Assembly: GCA_014860175.1 (NCBI GenBank) | Contig: JACZKF010000128.1 | Location: 1-8,914 of the forward strand | DNA length: 8,914 nucleotides | Reading direction: 5' to 3' | DNA from: Desulfuromonadales bacterium | Lineage (GTDB): Bacteria > Desulfobacterota > Desulfuromonadia > Desulfuromonadales > JACZKF01 | Part shown: positions 1 through 5,827 of the stretch, piece after piece | Layout: every line of letters begins with the position of its first letter | Numbering within the stretch: position 1 is the first letter of the stretch | Made by a program: the position numbers and the translations under genes | The notes under the pieces: model-generated | What the model saw: only the letters and a program-made list of their open reading frames with translations | Told to the model about the DNA's origin: nothing | The model's database searches: none

Positions 1-1352
1 CCCGCGAAGAAAGCCGGCGCCGACTCGTCCCCATATTCTTCCAGGGCCAGCAGGAAGACCTCCACCAGATAAGGAGAAAACTGGCTGCCGCTGCCTCGCT
101 GCAGTTCCTTGATCGCCTGCTCCCGGGACAGTCCGACGCGATAGGGGCGCGAGGAGGTCATCGCGTCGTAGGCATCGGTAATGGCCAGAATGGCGGCAAA
201 CAGGGGGATCTCCTCCCCCTGGAGACCGGCAGGATAACCCCGGCCGTCCCAGCGTTCATGGTGGTGCAGCACCGCCGGGACGTAATGGCAAAGGGAATCG
301 ACCAGGCGCAGGATGTCGGCTCCATGTTCAGGATGCTTGAGAATACAGGCATGCTCGACGCTGCTCAGCGACCCGCGCTTGTGCAGGATCCGGTCGGGGA
401 TCCGGATCTTGCCGACATCGTGCAGGAAACAGGCGACCGTCAGATCGCGCTGGGCGGCGGCCGAAAGATTGAGCCGGCGGCCGACCAGCGAAGAGAGGGT
501 GGCGACCCGGGTCGAGTGCCCCAGGGTATACTCGTCACGGGCATCCATGGCCGCCGCCAGCAGCCGGACCGTGGCCACATAGGCCTCCTCCAGCTGCTGG
601 GCGTGTTCGGCCAGACGGGCTTTCTGCCGTCCCAGCTCGGTGGCCATGGTATTGAACTCCCGGGTGAGCCGGCCGAGTTCATCGCCGGAGGTGACCGGCA
701 CCCGGACGCATTCACCCGCCTGCAGCGCCGCCACTCCCAGAGAGAGTCGCTTGATCGGCCGGGTGAGAAGAGTGGCCAGCAGAAGAGTCCCGATCAAGCC
801 GGCGCCGAGAACGCCGGCGGCGACCAGGGCGACTTTCCCCCGGGCTTCAGCCCGGGATCCCTGCAGGACCTGATCGCCGATCCCCAGGTAGATCTCGCCG
901 ATCCGTTTACCGGAAAAAAGAACCGGAGTATGAAATTCGAAGGCCGCCGCCTCGCCAGACAGCCGGCTCACCGTGCTCCCCCCCGACTGCGGCAGCAGCT
1001 CGCCGGTGGCCGGAAGAAAGTCACCCCCGGTCGCCTCCAGCCGGCTATGGGCGAGGATTTTCCCCCGGGTATCGACAATTGCCAGATAGACGAGATCATC
1101 TTGAGCTTCGATCGTCTTGGCGGCCAGATTGTCCAGGGCCAGCCGATCCCCCTCGAGGATACTGAAAGCCGCCGGGGAAGCGATACTGGCGGAGATCGCC
1201 GCCCCGCGTCGGACCAGCTCGGCCAGCAGGGTCTCCTCCATGACGTCGAGCATGACCAGGGAGGAGCCGAGGGTCAACAGGGAAATCAGCCCGCAGGTCC
1301 ACAGCGCCAGCTTCATGCTGATGCCGCGAAAACGGTCGAGCCACCCACCCAT
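1..1352 (-). CDS. Sensor HAMP HD-GYP domain protein, probable cyclic-di-GMP phosphodiesterase (C-terminus beyond window)
   Basis: I translated this by hand from the reverse strand; 450 codons lie in the window and the stop is beyond base 1. Order: a short cytoplasmic N-terminus, a membrane helix at about residues 13-35, a periplasmic sensor region of about 135 residues, a second helix at about 172-195, a HAMP linker at about 197-250 (opening with TRPIKRL), a short coiled-coil-like stretch, then an HD-GYP domain from about 262. The HD-GYP signatures are intact: GHSTRV, HDVGK (H311, D312), HPEHG, HHHERWDGRGYP (GYP at 372-374) and DAYDAMTS. The family hydrolyses c-di-GMP to pGpG or GMP with a metal-bound histidine/aspartate centre, so the likely role is to lower c-di-GMP in response to a periplasmic signal. 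The ligand is unknown. The sequence reaches QFSPYLVEVF, typical of the domain's end, so little should be missing. The ATG has an AGGA 5 nt upstream; a stronger AGGAGG lies 15 nt upstream. Confidence 0.95.
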   Translation of the reverse strand, partial: MGGWLDRFRGISMKLALWTCGLISLLTLGSSLVMLDVMEETLLAELVRRGAAISASIASPAAFSILEGDRLALDNLAAKTIEAQDDLVYLAIVDTRGKILAHSRLEATGGDFLPATGELLPQSGGSTVSRLSGEAAAFEFHTPVLFSGKRIGEIYLGIGDQVLQGSRAEARGKVALVAAGVLGAGLIGTLLLATLLTRPIKRLSLGVAALQAGECVRVPVTSGDELGRLTREFNTMATELGRQKARLAEHAQQLEEAYVATVRLLAAAMDARDEYTLGHSTRVATLSSLVGRRLNLSAAAQRDLTVACFLHDVGKIRIPDRILHKRGSLSSVEHACILKHPEHGADILRLVDSLCHYVPAVLHHHERWDGRGYPAGLQGEEIPLFAAILAITDAYDAMTSSRPYRVGLSREQAIKELQRGSGSQFSPYLVEVFLLALEEYGDESAPAFFA

Positions 1353-1434
1353 TGACATCCTGTCTGGCCTCCTGTGATTCCATCTCCTGCGCCATCGTGC
1401 CGGCGACGTAAAGTGTGTCCGCCGAACGGGCGCA

Positions 1435-1462
1435 GTTTAATGTAATTTCCAGCGGCAGGCAA
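1435..1462 (-). promoter_or_regulatory. Candidate sigma-70 promoter for the HD-GYP gene
   Basis: Read on the reverse strand, TTGCCT (1457-1462) is followed after 16 nt by TTAAAC (1435-1440). The -35 has four of six consensus bases and the -10 is weak. Transcription would start near 1428, giving a leader of about 75 nt. This is a weak match found by eye. Confidence 0.25.
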
Positions 1463-1585
1463 CCGGCTTTTCCAACTCTTGGCCCGCGGCGGTTATGGGA
1501 CAAGAACCAGGAAAAATAGTAGCACTCTTCCGGCAGAACTCTAGTCATCATTAAAGTATTTAAATCCACTCCCCCGTGGGGTTTC

Positions 1586-1613
1586 TTGACACCCCCCCGG
1601 AGAATGGTATCGA
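1586..1613 (+). promoter_or_regulatory. Candidate sigma-70 promoter for the YihY-family gene
   Basis: A perfect -35 hexamer, TTGACA (1586-1591), is followed after 16 nt by TATCGA (1608-1613). The -10 is poor, but TG at 1605-1606 gives an extended -10 arrangement. The start codon is about 48 nt downstream of the -10. A CCCCGTGGGG stretch lies just upstream of the -35. Confidence 0.4.
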
Positions 1614-1661
1614 TTGGGCATAGCGAACGCATTAGGCACACCCCTTCGCCAGGAGGTGGTC

Positions 1662-2627
1662 ATGAGAAAAGATCGAGCAATGGAAGAGGATCGCGGCCGC
1701 CGGGCGAGAAAACCGCGGGAGATCCCCAAAAAAGGGTGGCGCGACATTCTGGTGCGGGTCAGCCAGGAGCAGAAAAAGGACAACCTGTCGATTGTCGCTG
1801 CCGGCGTCGCCTTTTACGCCCTGCTGGCCATTTTCCCCGCCCTGGCCGCTCTGATCTCTATTTATGGGTTGGTGGCCGATCCGGCGCAACTGGAACAGCA
1901 GCTGCAGTCTCTCGGCCAGGTGCTGCCGCCGAACGCCTACGAGGTCATCGGCCAGCAGCTGCATGCGATCGTCACCAGTTCCGGCGGTGCCTTGGGGCTG
2001 GGGGTAATCGCCGGCATCCTGCTTTCCCTCTGGAGCGCCGCCAAGGGGATGAAGGCGATGATCACCGCCCTGAACATCACCTATGAGGAGAAGGAGCGCC
2101 GCGGCTTCGTGAAGTTAAACGGCGTCGCCCTGCTGCTGACGTTAGGGGCCATCGTCTTCGTCCTCTTCTCCCTCGGGTTGATCGTGGTGCTGCCGGCGCT
2201 GCTCGATCGGCTCCCTCTCCCCGAGCTGTTGCAGGGGGTGCTCTCCTTTGCGCGCTGGCCACTGCTCGGCTTGCTGGTGATCGCCGCCCTGGCCCTGCTC
2301 TACCGCTATGCCCCGAGCCGCGACCAGCCGCAATGGAAGTGGGTCAGTTGGGGGGCGGTGGCAGCCACCGGGCTCTGGCTCGTACTCTCCGCCCTGTTCT
2401 CCTTTTACGTCTCCAATTTCGGCAACTACAACGAAACTTACGGCTCGGTCGGAGCGGTCGTCATTCTCCTGCTCTGGTTTTTTCTCACCGCCTACATGGT
2501 ACTGCTCGGGGCCGAGATGAATGCCGAAATGGAGCATCAGACGCGGCACGACACCACTCGCGGTGAACCGCGGCGGATGGGGGAACGCGACGCCAGGATG
2601 GCCGACACGGTAGCCCGCAAACCATAA
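1662..2627 (+). CDS. YihY/virulence factor BrkB family inner-membrane protein
   Basis: The product has 321 residues. A charged, basic cytoplasmic N-terminus of about 40 residues is followed by a polytopic membrane domain of about six hydrophobic segments. Family hallmarks are DNLSIVAAGVAFYALLAIFP at residues 40-59, the W-S-A-A-K-G-M segment near 127-133, and the C-terminal block YNETYGSVGAVVILLLWF (256-273) followed by GAEMNAE (283-289). The family was once called ribonuclease BN, but that activity belongs to an unrelated protein. The true function is unknown; an envelope or transport role is only inferred. The C-terminal tail is short and charged. An in-frame upstream start exists at 1614, but the ATG at 1662 has a strong AGGAGG (1651-1656) 5 nt upstream, so I chose it. 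E. coli YihY is about 290 residues; the extra length is at the N-terminus. The next gene starts 69 bp downstream, with its own candidate promoter. Confidence 0.93.
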   Translation: MRKDRAMEEDRGRRARKPREIPKKGWRDILVRVSQEQKKDNLSIVAAGVAFYALLAIFPALAALISIYGLVADPAQLEQQLQSLGQVLPPNAYEVIGQQLHAIVTSSGGALGLGVIAGILLSLWSAAKGMKAMITALNITYEEKERRGFVKLNGVALLLTLGAIVFVLFSLGLIVVLPALLDRLPLPELLQGVLSFARWPLLGLLVIAALALLYRYAPSRDQPQWKWVSWGAVAATGLWLVLSALFSFYVSNFGNYNETYGSVGAVVILLLWFFLTAYMVLLGAEMNAEMEHQTRHDTTRGEPRRMGERDARMADTVARKP

Positions 2628-2630
2628 GGG

Positions 2631-2660
2631 TTGACTTGCCTCTCCAGGCACAGGTAGAAC
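2631..2660 (+). promoter_or_regulatory. Candidate promoter for the DUF2726/zinc-ribbon gene
   Basis: TTGACT (2631-2636) is followed after 18 nt by TAGAAC (2655-2660). The -35 matches five of six consensus bases and the -10 four of six. It begins 4 bp after the YihY stop codon and would leave a leader of about 30 nt. A small perfect hairpin, TGCCT-CTCC-AGGCA (2637-2650), sits in the spacer. Read-through from the upstream gene is an alternative. Confidence 0.35.
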
Positions 2661-2696
2661 TACAGCAGAGATTATCCTCCTCCTCCTGGAGAGCCG

Positions 2697-3434
2697 ATGT
2701 TCGAACCGATTGACCTGGCCCTGGTTGTTTTGGGTCTGCTGCTGGTTATCACCGGCACCGCGCTGCTGCTCCGGCGGCCGAAGCGGCCGCGACCGGCCGA
2801 ATATGAGGCGGTTCCTGTGCTGTCGGCGGTGGAACGTTCCTTTCTGGGGCGGCTGGAGACAGCGGCCGGCGCCGAGTTGCGCATCCTGGTCAAAGTGGGG
2901 TTGCCGGCGCTGCTCGTACCGGCGTCGGGGCTGCGCTCGAAACGACAGCGGCTGCTCGCCTTGCGCCTGCAGCCGCATCGGATCGACTTTCTTCTCTGCC
3001 GCGCCGCCGACCTGACGGTCCACAGCGCCATCTCCCTCTGCGGGGAGGCCAAGACGCGCCAGGAGTTGCAGCAGCTCCTCACCGTCGTCGACATCCCCTG
3101 CCTGAGCTTTCCCCCGGATGATTTGCCGTCATTGGAAGAGTTGCGGGCCCGGCTCGCCGCCCTGAACACCGCATCGGCGCCAGATTCTGGCGACTGGGCG
3201 CTGGGGACTGCAGAGTGGCTCGGGTTGGAACAAGAAGCTGACGAATGGCAGATCGTTCAGCCGCGACGGCCGCCAGCGCCGGCCAAACCAGCCGACGCCT
3301 CCATCTTGTGCCCCGAGTGTGGATCGGCCATGATCCGGCGGCGGATGGCTCGTGGGCCGCACGCCGGTGGAGAATTCTGGGTCTGCCCCAACTATCCCGA
3401 CTGCCGGCGGATGATCCCGACCCTGGGGAACTGA
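2697..3434 (+). CDS. Membrane-anchored DUF2726-like protein with C-terminal topoisomerase-type zinc ribbon
   Basis: The product has 245 residues. One N-terminal membrane helix (about 6-26) is followed by a basic RRPKRPRP patch, which suggests the rest is cytoplasmic. Residues about 41-140 resemble DUF2726, a family related to the restriction-endonuclease fold: LSAVERSFLGRLE, ILVKVGLPALL, then HRIDFLLC (94-101) and a final VVDIPCLSF. A linker rich in Pro and Ala (about 141-200) leads to a four-cysteine zinc ribbon with ligands C205, C208, C230 and C236, and the WVCPNYPDC signature of topoisomerase I C-terminal zinc fingers, which bind nucleic acid. The family usually has an acidic I-E-L-D-D-type motif after the DF-L-C strand; here the matching stretch reads AISLCGEAKT (111-120), so any nuclease activity is doubtful. 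The function is unknown; nucleic-acid binding at the membrane is inferred from the ribbon. GGAG lies 5 nt before the ATG. The stop is 4 bp from that of the convergent gene. Confidence 0.85.
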   Translation: MFEPIDLALVVLGLLLVITGTALLLRRPKRPRPAEYEAVPVLSAVERSFLGRLETAAGAELRILVKVGLPALLVPASGLRSKRQRLLALRLQPHRIDFLLCRAADLTVHSAISLCGEAKTRQELQQLLTVVDIPCLSFPPDDLPSLEELRARLAALNTASAPDSGDWALGTAEWLGLEQEADEWQIVQPRRPPAPAKPADASILCPECGSAMIRRRMARGPHAGGEFWVCPNYPDCRRMIPTLGN

Positions 3435-3438
3435 CCTG

Positions 3439-3705
3439 CTACCCCCCCTCAGTCCGACCTCCCGGCGGGGCCTCGTACAGGGTCAGCTCCCAGCTATCCC
3501 CGGTGACCTGGTGGCGGACGATATAGAGCGCCCGGTCATCGCCGCGCAGCTTGAAATAGCGATGGTCCGGGGCCAGCCAGCAATCGAGCAGCTCGATCAC
3601 CTCGATCGACCGCCCACCAAGGCGCAGTCGCCGCGGCGTCTCCTCCCCCCGATAGCCCGCGTAGCAATCGACCTCAATCCGGAAAGGACTTCTCGGTTCC
3701 GGCAT
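3439..3705 (-). CDS. Small protein of unknown function (88 residues)
   Basis: I do not recognise this gene with certainty. It encodes 88 residues with no signal peptide or membrane helix, so it is probably cytoplasmic. Its core, from ETPRRLRLGGR through IEVIELLDCWLAPDHRYFKLR to LYIVRHQVTGDSWELTLYE, alternates hydrophobic and charged residues and looks like a small all-beta fold. I recall similar short proteins in Geobacter-type genomes, and it loosely resembles small DUF6504-like proteins; both are memory, not searches. Support for a real gene: a strong AGGAG 5 nt before the ATG, a sensible composition, and a tight fit between its neighbours (4 bp from the convergent stop upstream in coordinates, divergent from the M48 gene on the other side). 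It has two cysteines (residues 14 and 42), not arranged as a metal site. Confidence 0.75.
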   Translation of the reverse strand: MPEPRSPFRIEVDCYAGYRGEETPRRLRLGGRSIEVIELLDCWLAPDHRYFKLRGDDRALYIVRHQVTGDSWELTLYEAPPGGRTEGG

Positions 3706-3766
3706 TTCTCTCTCCTTTCTCCTCTCCTTTGGCAGCAGTCTTCTCCCGCCGCCAGTGCTCCTCTCA

Positions 3767-3794
3767 TTGAGGGAGCGCCGTCACCTGCTACACT
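3767..3794 (+). promoter_or_regulatory. Candidate promoter for the M48 protease gene
   Basis: TTGAGG (3767-3772) and TACACT (3789-3794) are separated by 16 nt, each matching four of six consensus bases. A better -10-like hexamer, TATGAT (3794-3799), overlaps but is too far from the -35. Transcription would start near 3801, about 38 nt before the start codon. I found no convincing promoter for the divergent 88-residue gene in the same gap. Confidence 0.4.
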
Positions 3795-3838
3795 ATGATG
3801 AATCGCCAAGGCGAAGAACACAACCCAAGGAGACTGTC

Positions 3839-4642
3839 ATGATCTGCCGTCCGCCCCTCTTCGGTCTACTCTTATTCACCCTGTTCATCGGTGCGTGCAC
3901 CACCGTGCCGGTTACCGGTCGTCAGCAGCTGGATCTGGTTCCCGACAGTTCCCTGGTGCAGGCCAGCCAGCAGCAGTACCAGCAGTTCCTGCAGGAGAAC
4001 CCGGTGGTTCGCGGCACACCGGAGAGCGAACTGGTGCAAAGGATCGGTCAGCAGATCCGGCGGGGGGTGGAGCAGTATTTCGCCGGCGAAGGGAACCCCG
4101 GCGCGGTAGCCGATTACCAGTGGGAGTTCAACTTGGTCGACAGCCCCGAGGTCAATGCTTTTGCCATGCCCGGAGGGAAAGTGGTGGTCTACCAGGGTCT
4201 GCTGAAGATCGCCGACACCCCGGCCCAACTGGCGGCGGTGGTGGGGCACGAAGTCGCCCACGTCGTCGCCCGCCATGGCAATGAGCGGGTCAGCCAAGGG
4301 CTGCTGGCTCAAATGGGGGGGACGGCGCTGTCGGCTGCGATGCAAAATCAGCCTCAGGCGACCCAACAGCTGCTGATGACCGCCTTTGGCGCCGGCGCCC
4401 AAGTCGGGGTTCTCCTCCCCTTCAGCCGACTGCAGGAGGCCGAGGCCGATCACCTGGGGCTGATTTTCATGGCCCTGGCCGGTCACGACCCGAATGCCGC
4501 CGTTGAGGTCTGGCAGAAAATGGCGACCCAGGGGGGAGCCGGGGCCCCCGAGTTCCTCAGCACCCACCCGGCCGACACCACCCGGATTGAAAACATCCGC
4601 AAAAATATCCCGGAGGCGATGCGCTACTATCGGCCGAACTGA
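3839..4642 (+). CDS. M48 family zinc metalloprotease, periplasmic lipoprotein (LoiP/YggG-like)
   Basis: The product has 267 residues. A lipoprotein signal peptide ends in the lipobox I-G-A-C with lipidated C20; the mature protein starts CTTVPVTGRQQL, typical of this group. The peptidase M48 domain follows: the NAFAMPGGKVVVYQGLL strand region, the zinc-binding HEVAH (H137, E138, H141), and the EAEAD segment (200-204), whose first Glu is the expected third zinc ligand. The conserved FLSTHPADTTRIENI lies near the C-terminus. All catalytic elements are present. The family degrades misfolded or damaged envelope proteins; E. coli LoiP and BepA are relatives, and which is the closer counterpart is not settled here. 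A TPR domain as in BepA is absent. I placed the start at the ATG with AAGGAG (3827-3832) 6 nt upstream; an in-frame start at 3755 would put 28 residues before the signal peptide and spoil it. The stop codon lies within a 15-bp tandem duplication. Confidence 0.95.
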   Translation: MICRPPLFGLLLFTLFIGACTTVPVTGRQQLDLVPDSSLVQASQQQYQQFLQENPVVRGTPESELVQRIGQQIRRGVEQYFAGEGNPGAVADYQWEFNLVDSPEVNAFAMPGGKVVVYQGLLKIADTPAQLAAVVGHEVAHVVARHGNERVSQGLLAQMGGTALSAAMQNQPQATQQLLMTAFGAGAQVGVLLPFSRLQEAEADHLGLIFMALAGHDPNAAVEVWQKMATQGGAGAPEFLSTHPADTTRIENIRKNIPEAMRYYRPN

Positions 4643-4663
4643 TCGGATCCGAACTGATCGGAT
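4634..4663 (+). repeat. Perfect 15-bp tandem duplication spanning the M48 stop codon
   Basis: CCGAACTGATCGGAT occurs twice back to back (4634-4648 and 4649-4663). The first copy contains the final codons and TGA stop of the M48 gene; the second, in the same frame, repeats them in the non-coding sequence. Where the copies meet, TCGGATCCGA (4643-4652) is self-complementary. It looks like a recent slippage duplication without effect on the protein. Confidence 0.95.
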
Positions 4664-4677
4664 AAGTAAAACAGTGT

Positions 4678-4705
4678 TTGACTTTAGTGCGGCTCATGAT
4701 ATTGT
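4678..4705 (+). promoter_or_regulatory. Candidate promoter for the tetraheme cytochrome gene
   Basis: TTGACT (4678-4683, five of six) is followed after 16 nt by TATTGT (4700-4705, four of six). The region is markedly AT-rich against a GC-rich background. Transcription would start near 4712, giving a leader of about 46 nt. The candidate -10 overlaps the dyad at 4699-4716. Confidence 0.4.
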
Positions 4706-4716
4706 ATTTGCAATAT
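4699..4716. promoter_or_regulatory. Operator-like dyad ATATTG-N6-CAATAT
   Basis: Two perfect 6-bp inverted arms (4699-4704 and 4711-4716) are separated by 6 bp. The dyad overlaps the candidate -10 and start site of the cytochrome promoter, where a repressor would act. The spacing is compatible with a dimeric helix-turn-helix regulator. I cannot name the regulator; it is not a clean Fur, FNR or Crp consensus. Confidence 0.4.
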
Positions 4717-4757
4717 ATACCGTTGTCCACATGCCCTGTGAAGGAAAGGAGCCGCCC

Positions 4758-5078
4758 ATGAACTGGATGCCCGTCGCTGTGCTGGCCGTTTTCTGGCTAC
4801 TCACCCCTGCTGCCGCCATTTCCCGCGATTGCGGGCCGGCGGAAATCTGCTTGCCGACGGCCCTTGGCACCGTCACCTTCCCTCATGCCGTTCACCAGGA
4901 GCGAATCGGCGATTGCCGCACTTGCCACCATCAAGGGGTCGAGGCCGGAGCCTGTCACAGCTGCCACGACATCGATACCCAACCCCCCAAAGCCAAAGAC
5001 GCCTTCCACGGCATGTGCGTGGGATGCCATCGCCAGCAGGGGGGGCCCGTGAACTGCAACGGCTGCCATACCCGTTAA
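4758..5078 (+). CDS. Compact periplasmic tetraheme cytochrome c (cytochrome c3/c7 family)
   Basis: The product has 106 residues, about 86 after removal of a signal peptide ending at A18-A-A20. Four CXXCH heme-attachment motifs are present: C53-H57, C66-H70, C87-H91 and C100-H104. Four further histidines, H43 and H46 (FPHAVH), H58 and H84, lie where class III cytochromes supply the distal ligands, so four bis-histidine hemes are expected. The order (FPHxxH, CxxCHH, CxxCHD, HxxCxxCH, GPxxCxxCH) is that of tetraheme c3; triheme c7 (PpcA type) lacks the second heme, which is kept here. The protein is shorter than usual c3 (just over 100 residues mature). The likely role is periplasmic electron transfer to metals, hydrogenase or other partners; the partner is unknown. 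An extra cysteine pair, C25 and C31, lies just after the cleavage site. The signal peptide lacks a basic N-region. GGAAAGGAG (4743-4751) precedes the ATG by 6 nt. Confidence 0.93.
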   Translation: MNWMPVAVLAVFWLLTPAAAISRDCGPAEICLPTALGTVTFPHAVHQERIGDCRTCHHQGVEAGACHSCHDIDTQPPKAKDAFHGMCVGCHRQQGGPVNCNGCHTR

Positions 5079-5080
5079 AA

Positions 5081-5113
5081 GCAAAGAGCCCGACCGTCGG
5101 GCCAGGCTCTTTT
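5081..5113. terminator. Probable bidirectional Rho-independent terminator
   Basis: AAAGAGCC (5083-5090) pairs with GGCTCTTT (5105-5112), and an inner GCCCGA-CCG-TCGGGC hairpin overlaps it, so two foldings are possible. A T-run follows on the plus strand (5110-5113), and on the minus strand the stem is followed by TTTGCTTTT. It lies between two convergent genes, 2 bp after the cytochrome stop and 24 bp before the NlpC/P60 stop, where a shared terminator is expected. Confidence 0.75.
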
Positions 5114-5137
5114 GGGCAGTGCAGAAGTGGGAGCTCC

Positions 5138-5812
5138 TTAGGGGCCGGTGATGCGGCCGGCCCCGACCAGGCGCTGCCGCCAGTAGGGGTCGCTCAGGGT
5201 CGCATAAGAGACTTGCTTCCCCTTGGAGGGGGCATGGATGAAGCGGTCCGCCTCGACAAAGATGCCGACATGACTGATCTGCTGCCGTGAAATTTGGAAG
5301 AAGAGCAGATCCCCTGGCTGGAGACGGTCGATTTCGATGAGCTGACTGTACCGGTACTGCTCCCTGGAACTGCGCGGCAGTTCCACTCCGGCCTGGCGGA
5401 ACGAAAAAAGGACCAGGCCGCTGCAGTCGAATCCGGCTGGAGAGTGGCCGCCGCGCACATAGGGGGTACCGAGTAGGCGGCGGGCAACCTCCAGAGCTCG
5501 CCGCCCCGGGTCGGTGCCGATCGACTCATCCATGTGGAGTATCTGGCCGATCGGATCGGACGCTTCCGGCAAATCAGCCGCTGCTGACATGGGCGACTGC
5601 CTCTCCGGAAGGGAGAGAGGCCCTGCGGCCAGAGTCGGCTTTGGCTCCGGAACCAGAGCCGGATTGGGAGACGCTGGCACCGGGGAGACCGCCGGCCGAC
5701 TCCCCACGCCCGACGGGGAGAGAGCCGGGGGGAGCATGGCTGCCCCACAGCCGGAGAGAAGGAGCAACGCCACTCCCGGCAACACCATCGATATCCCCAA
5801 TCTGCTGCGCAC
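5138..5812 (-). CDS. NlpC/P60 (C40) peptidoglycan endopeptidase lipoprotein
   Basis: From a GTG start the product has 224 residues. The N-terminus RSRLGISMVLPGVALLLLSGC is a classic lipoprotein signal with lipidated C22. A Pro/Ser/Ala-rich linker of about 40 residues spans the periplasm, then the NlpC/P60 domain covers about 103-222. Catalytic residues are visible: Cys130 in GFDCSGLV, His181 in SHVGIF and His193 in FIHAPSKG. Family enzymes cleave the D-gamma-glutamyl-mesodiaminopimelate bond in murein stem peptides (Spr/MepS, NlpC type), so a role in cell-wall growth or recycling is expected. The ATG at 5833 adds seven residues but has no ribosome binding site and lies in an inverted repeat; the GTG at 5812 has AGGGAGG 4 nt upstream and gives a normal signal length. 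Divergent from pepN and convergent with the cytochrome gene. Confidence 0.93.
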   Translation of the reverse strand: MRSRLGISMVLPGVALLLLSGCGAAMLPPALSPSGVGSRPAVSPVPASPNPALVPEPKPTLAAGPLSLPERQSPMSAAADLPEASDPIGQILHMDESIGTDPGRRALEVARRLLGTPYVRGGHSPAGFDCSGLVLFSFRQAGVELPRSSREQYRYSQLIEIDRLQPGDLLFFQISRQQISHVGIFVEADRFIHAPSKGKQVSYATLSDPYWRQRLVGAGRITGP

Positions 5813-5816
5813 GCGG

Positions 5817-5823
5817 CCTCCCT
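5817..5823 (-). promoter_or_regulatory. Ribosome binding site deciding the GTG start of the NlpC/P60 gene
   Basis: Read on the reverse strand this is AGGGAGG, 4 nt before the GTG at 5812-5810. The upstream ATG (5833-5831) has no comparable site. It also falls inside the coding frame that the ATG would create, which favours the GTG. Confidence 0.7.
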
Positions 5824-5827
5824 GGTT

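Larger units (their letters stand above)
1353..1661. other. Divergent intergenic region between the HD-GYP and YihY genes
   Basis: These 309 bases hold no convincing gene. They separate two divergently transcribed genes and so should carry both promoters. The central part, about 1500-1565, is clearly more AT-rich than the flanks (for example TTAAAGTATTTAAAT near 1551-1565), as expected of a regulatory region. A reverse-strand reading frame is open through it, but it runs on into the HD-GYP gene in another frame and has no recognisable protein features. I saw no tRNA, riboswitch or strong terminator. Confidence 0.7.

Noticed and set aside
258..1355. Long plus-strand open frame of 365 codons
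   Set aside because: It lies opposite the HD-GYP gene, which has complete catalytic motifs; its product is low-complexity, rich in Gly, Gln, Arg and Pro, and shows no domain. It is an antisense frame due to high GC.
1570..1585. CCCCCGTGGGG followed by TTTCTT as a possible terminator
   Set aside because: The stem would be only three or four base pairs and it lies between divergent genes, where no terminator is needed.
1096..1641. Minus-strand open frame of 181 codons crossing the intergenic region
   Set aside because: Its second half overlaps the HD-GYP gene in another frame, it has no recognisable domain, and no good ribosome binding site precedes it.
2142..3023. Minus-strand open frame of 293 codons opposite the YihY and zinc-ribbon genes
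   Set aside because: It spans two real genes and their gap; the product is rich in Gln, Arg, Gly and Pro without a motif.
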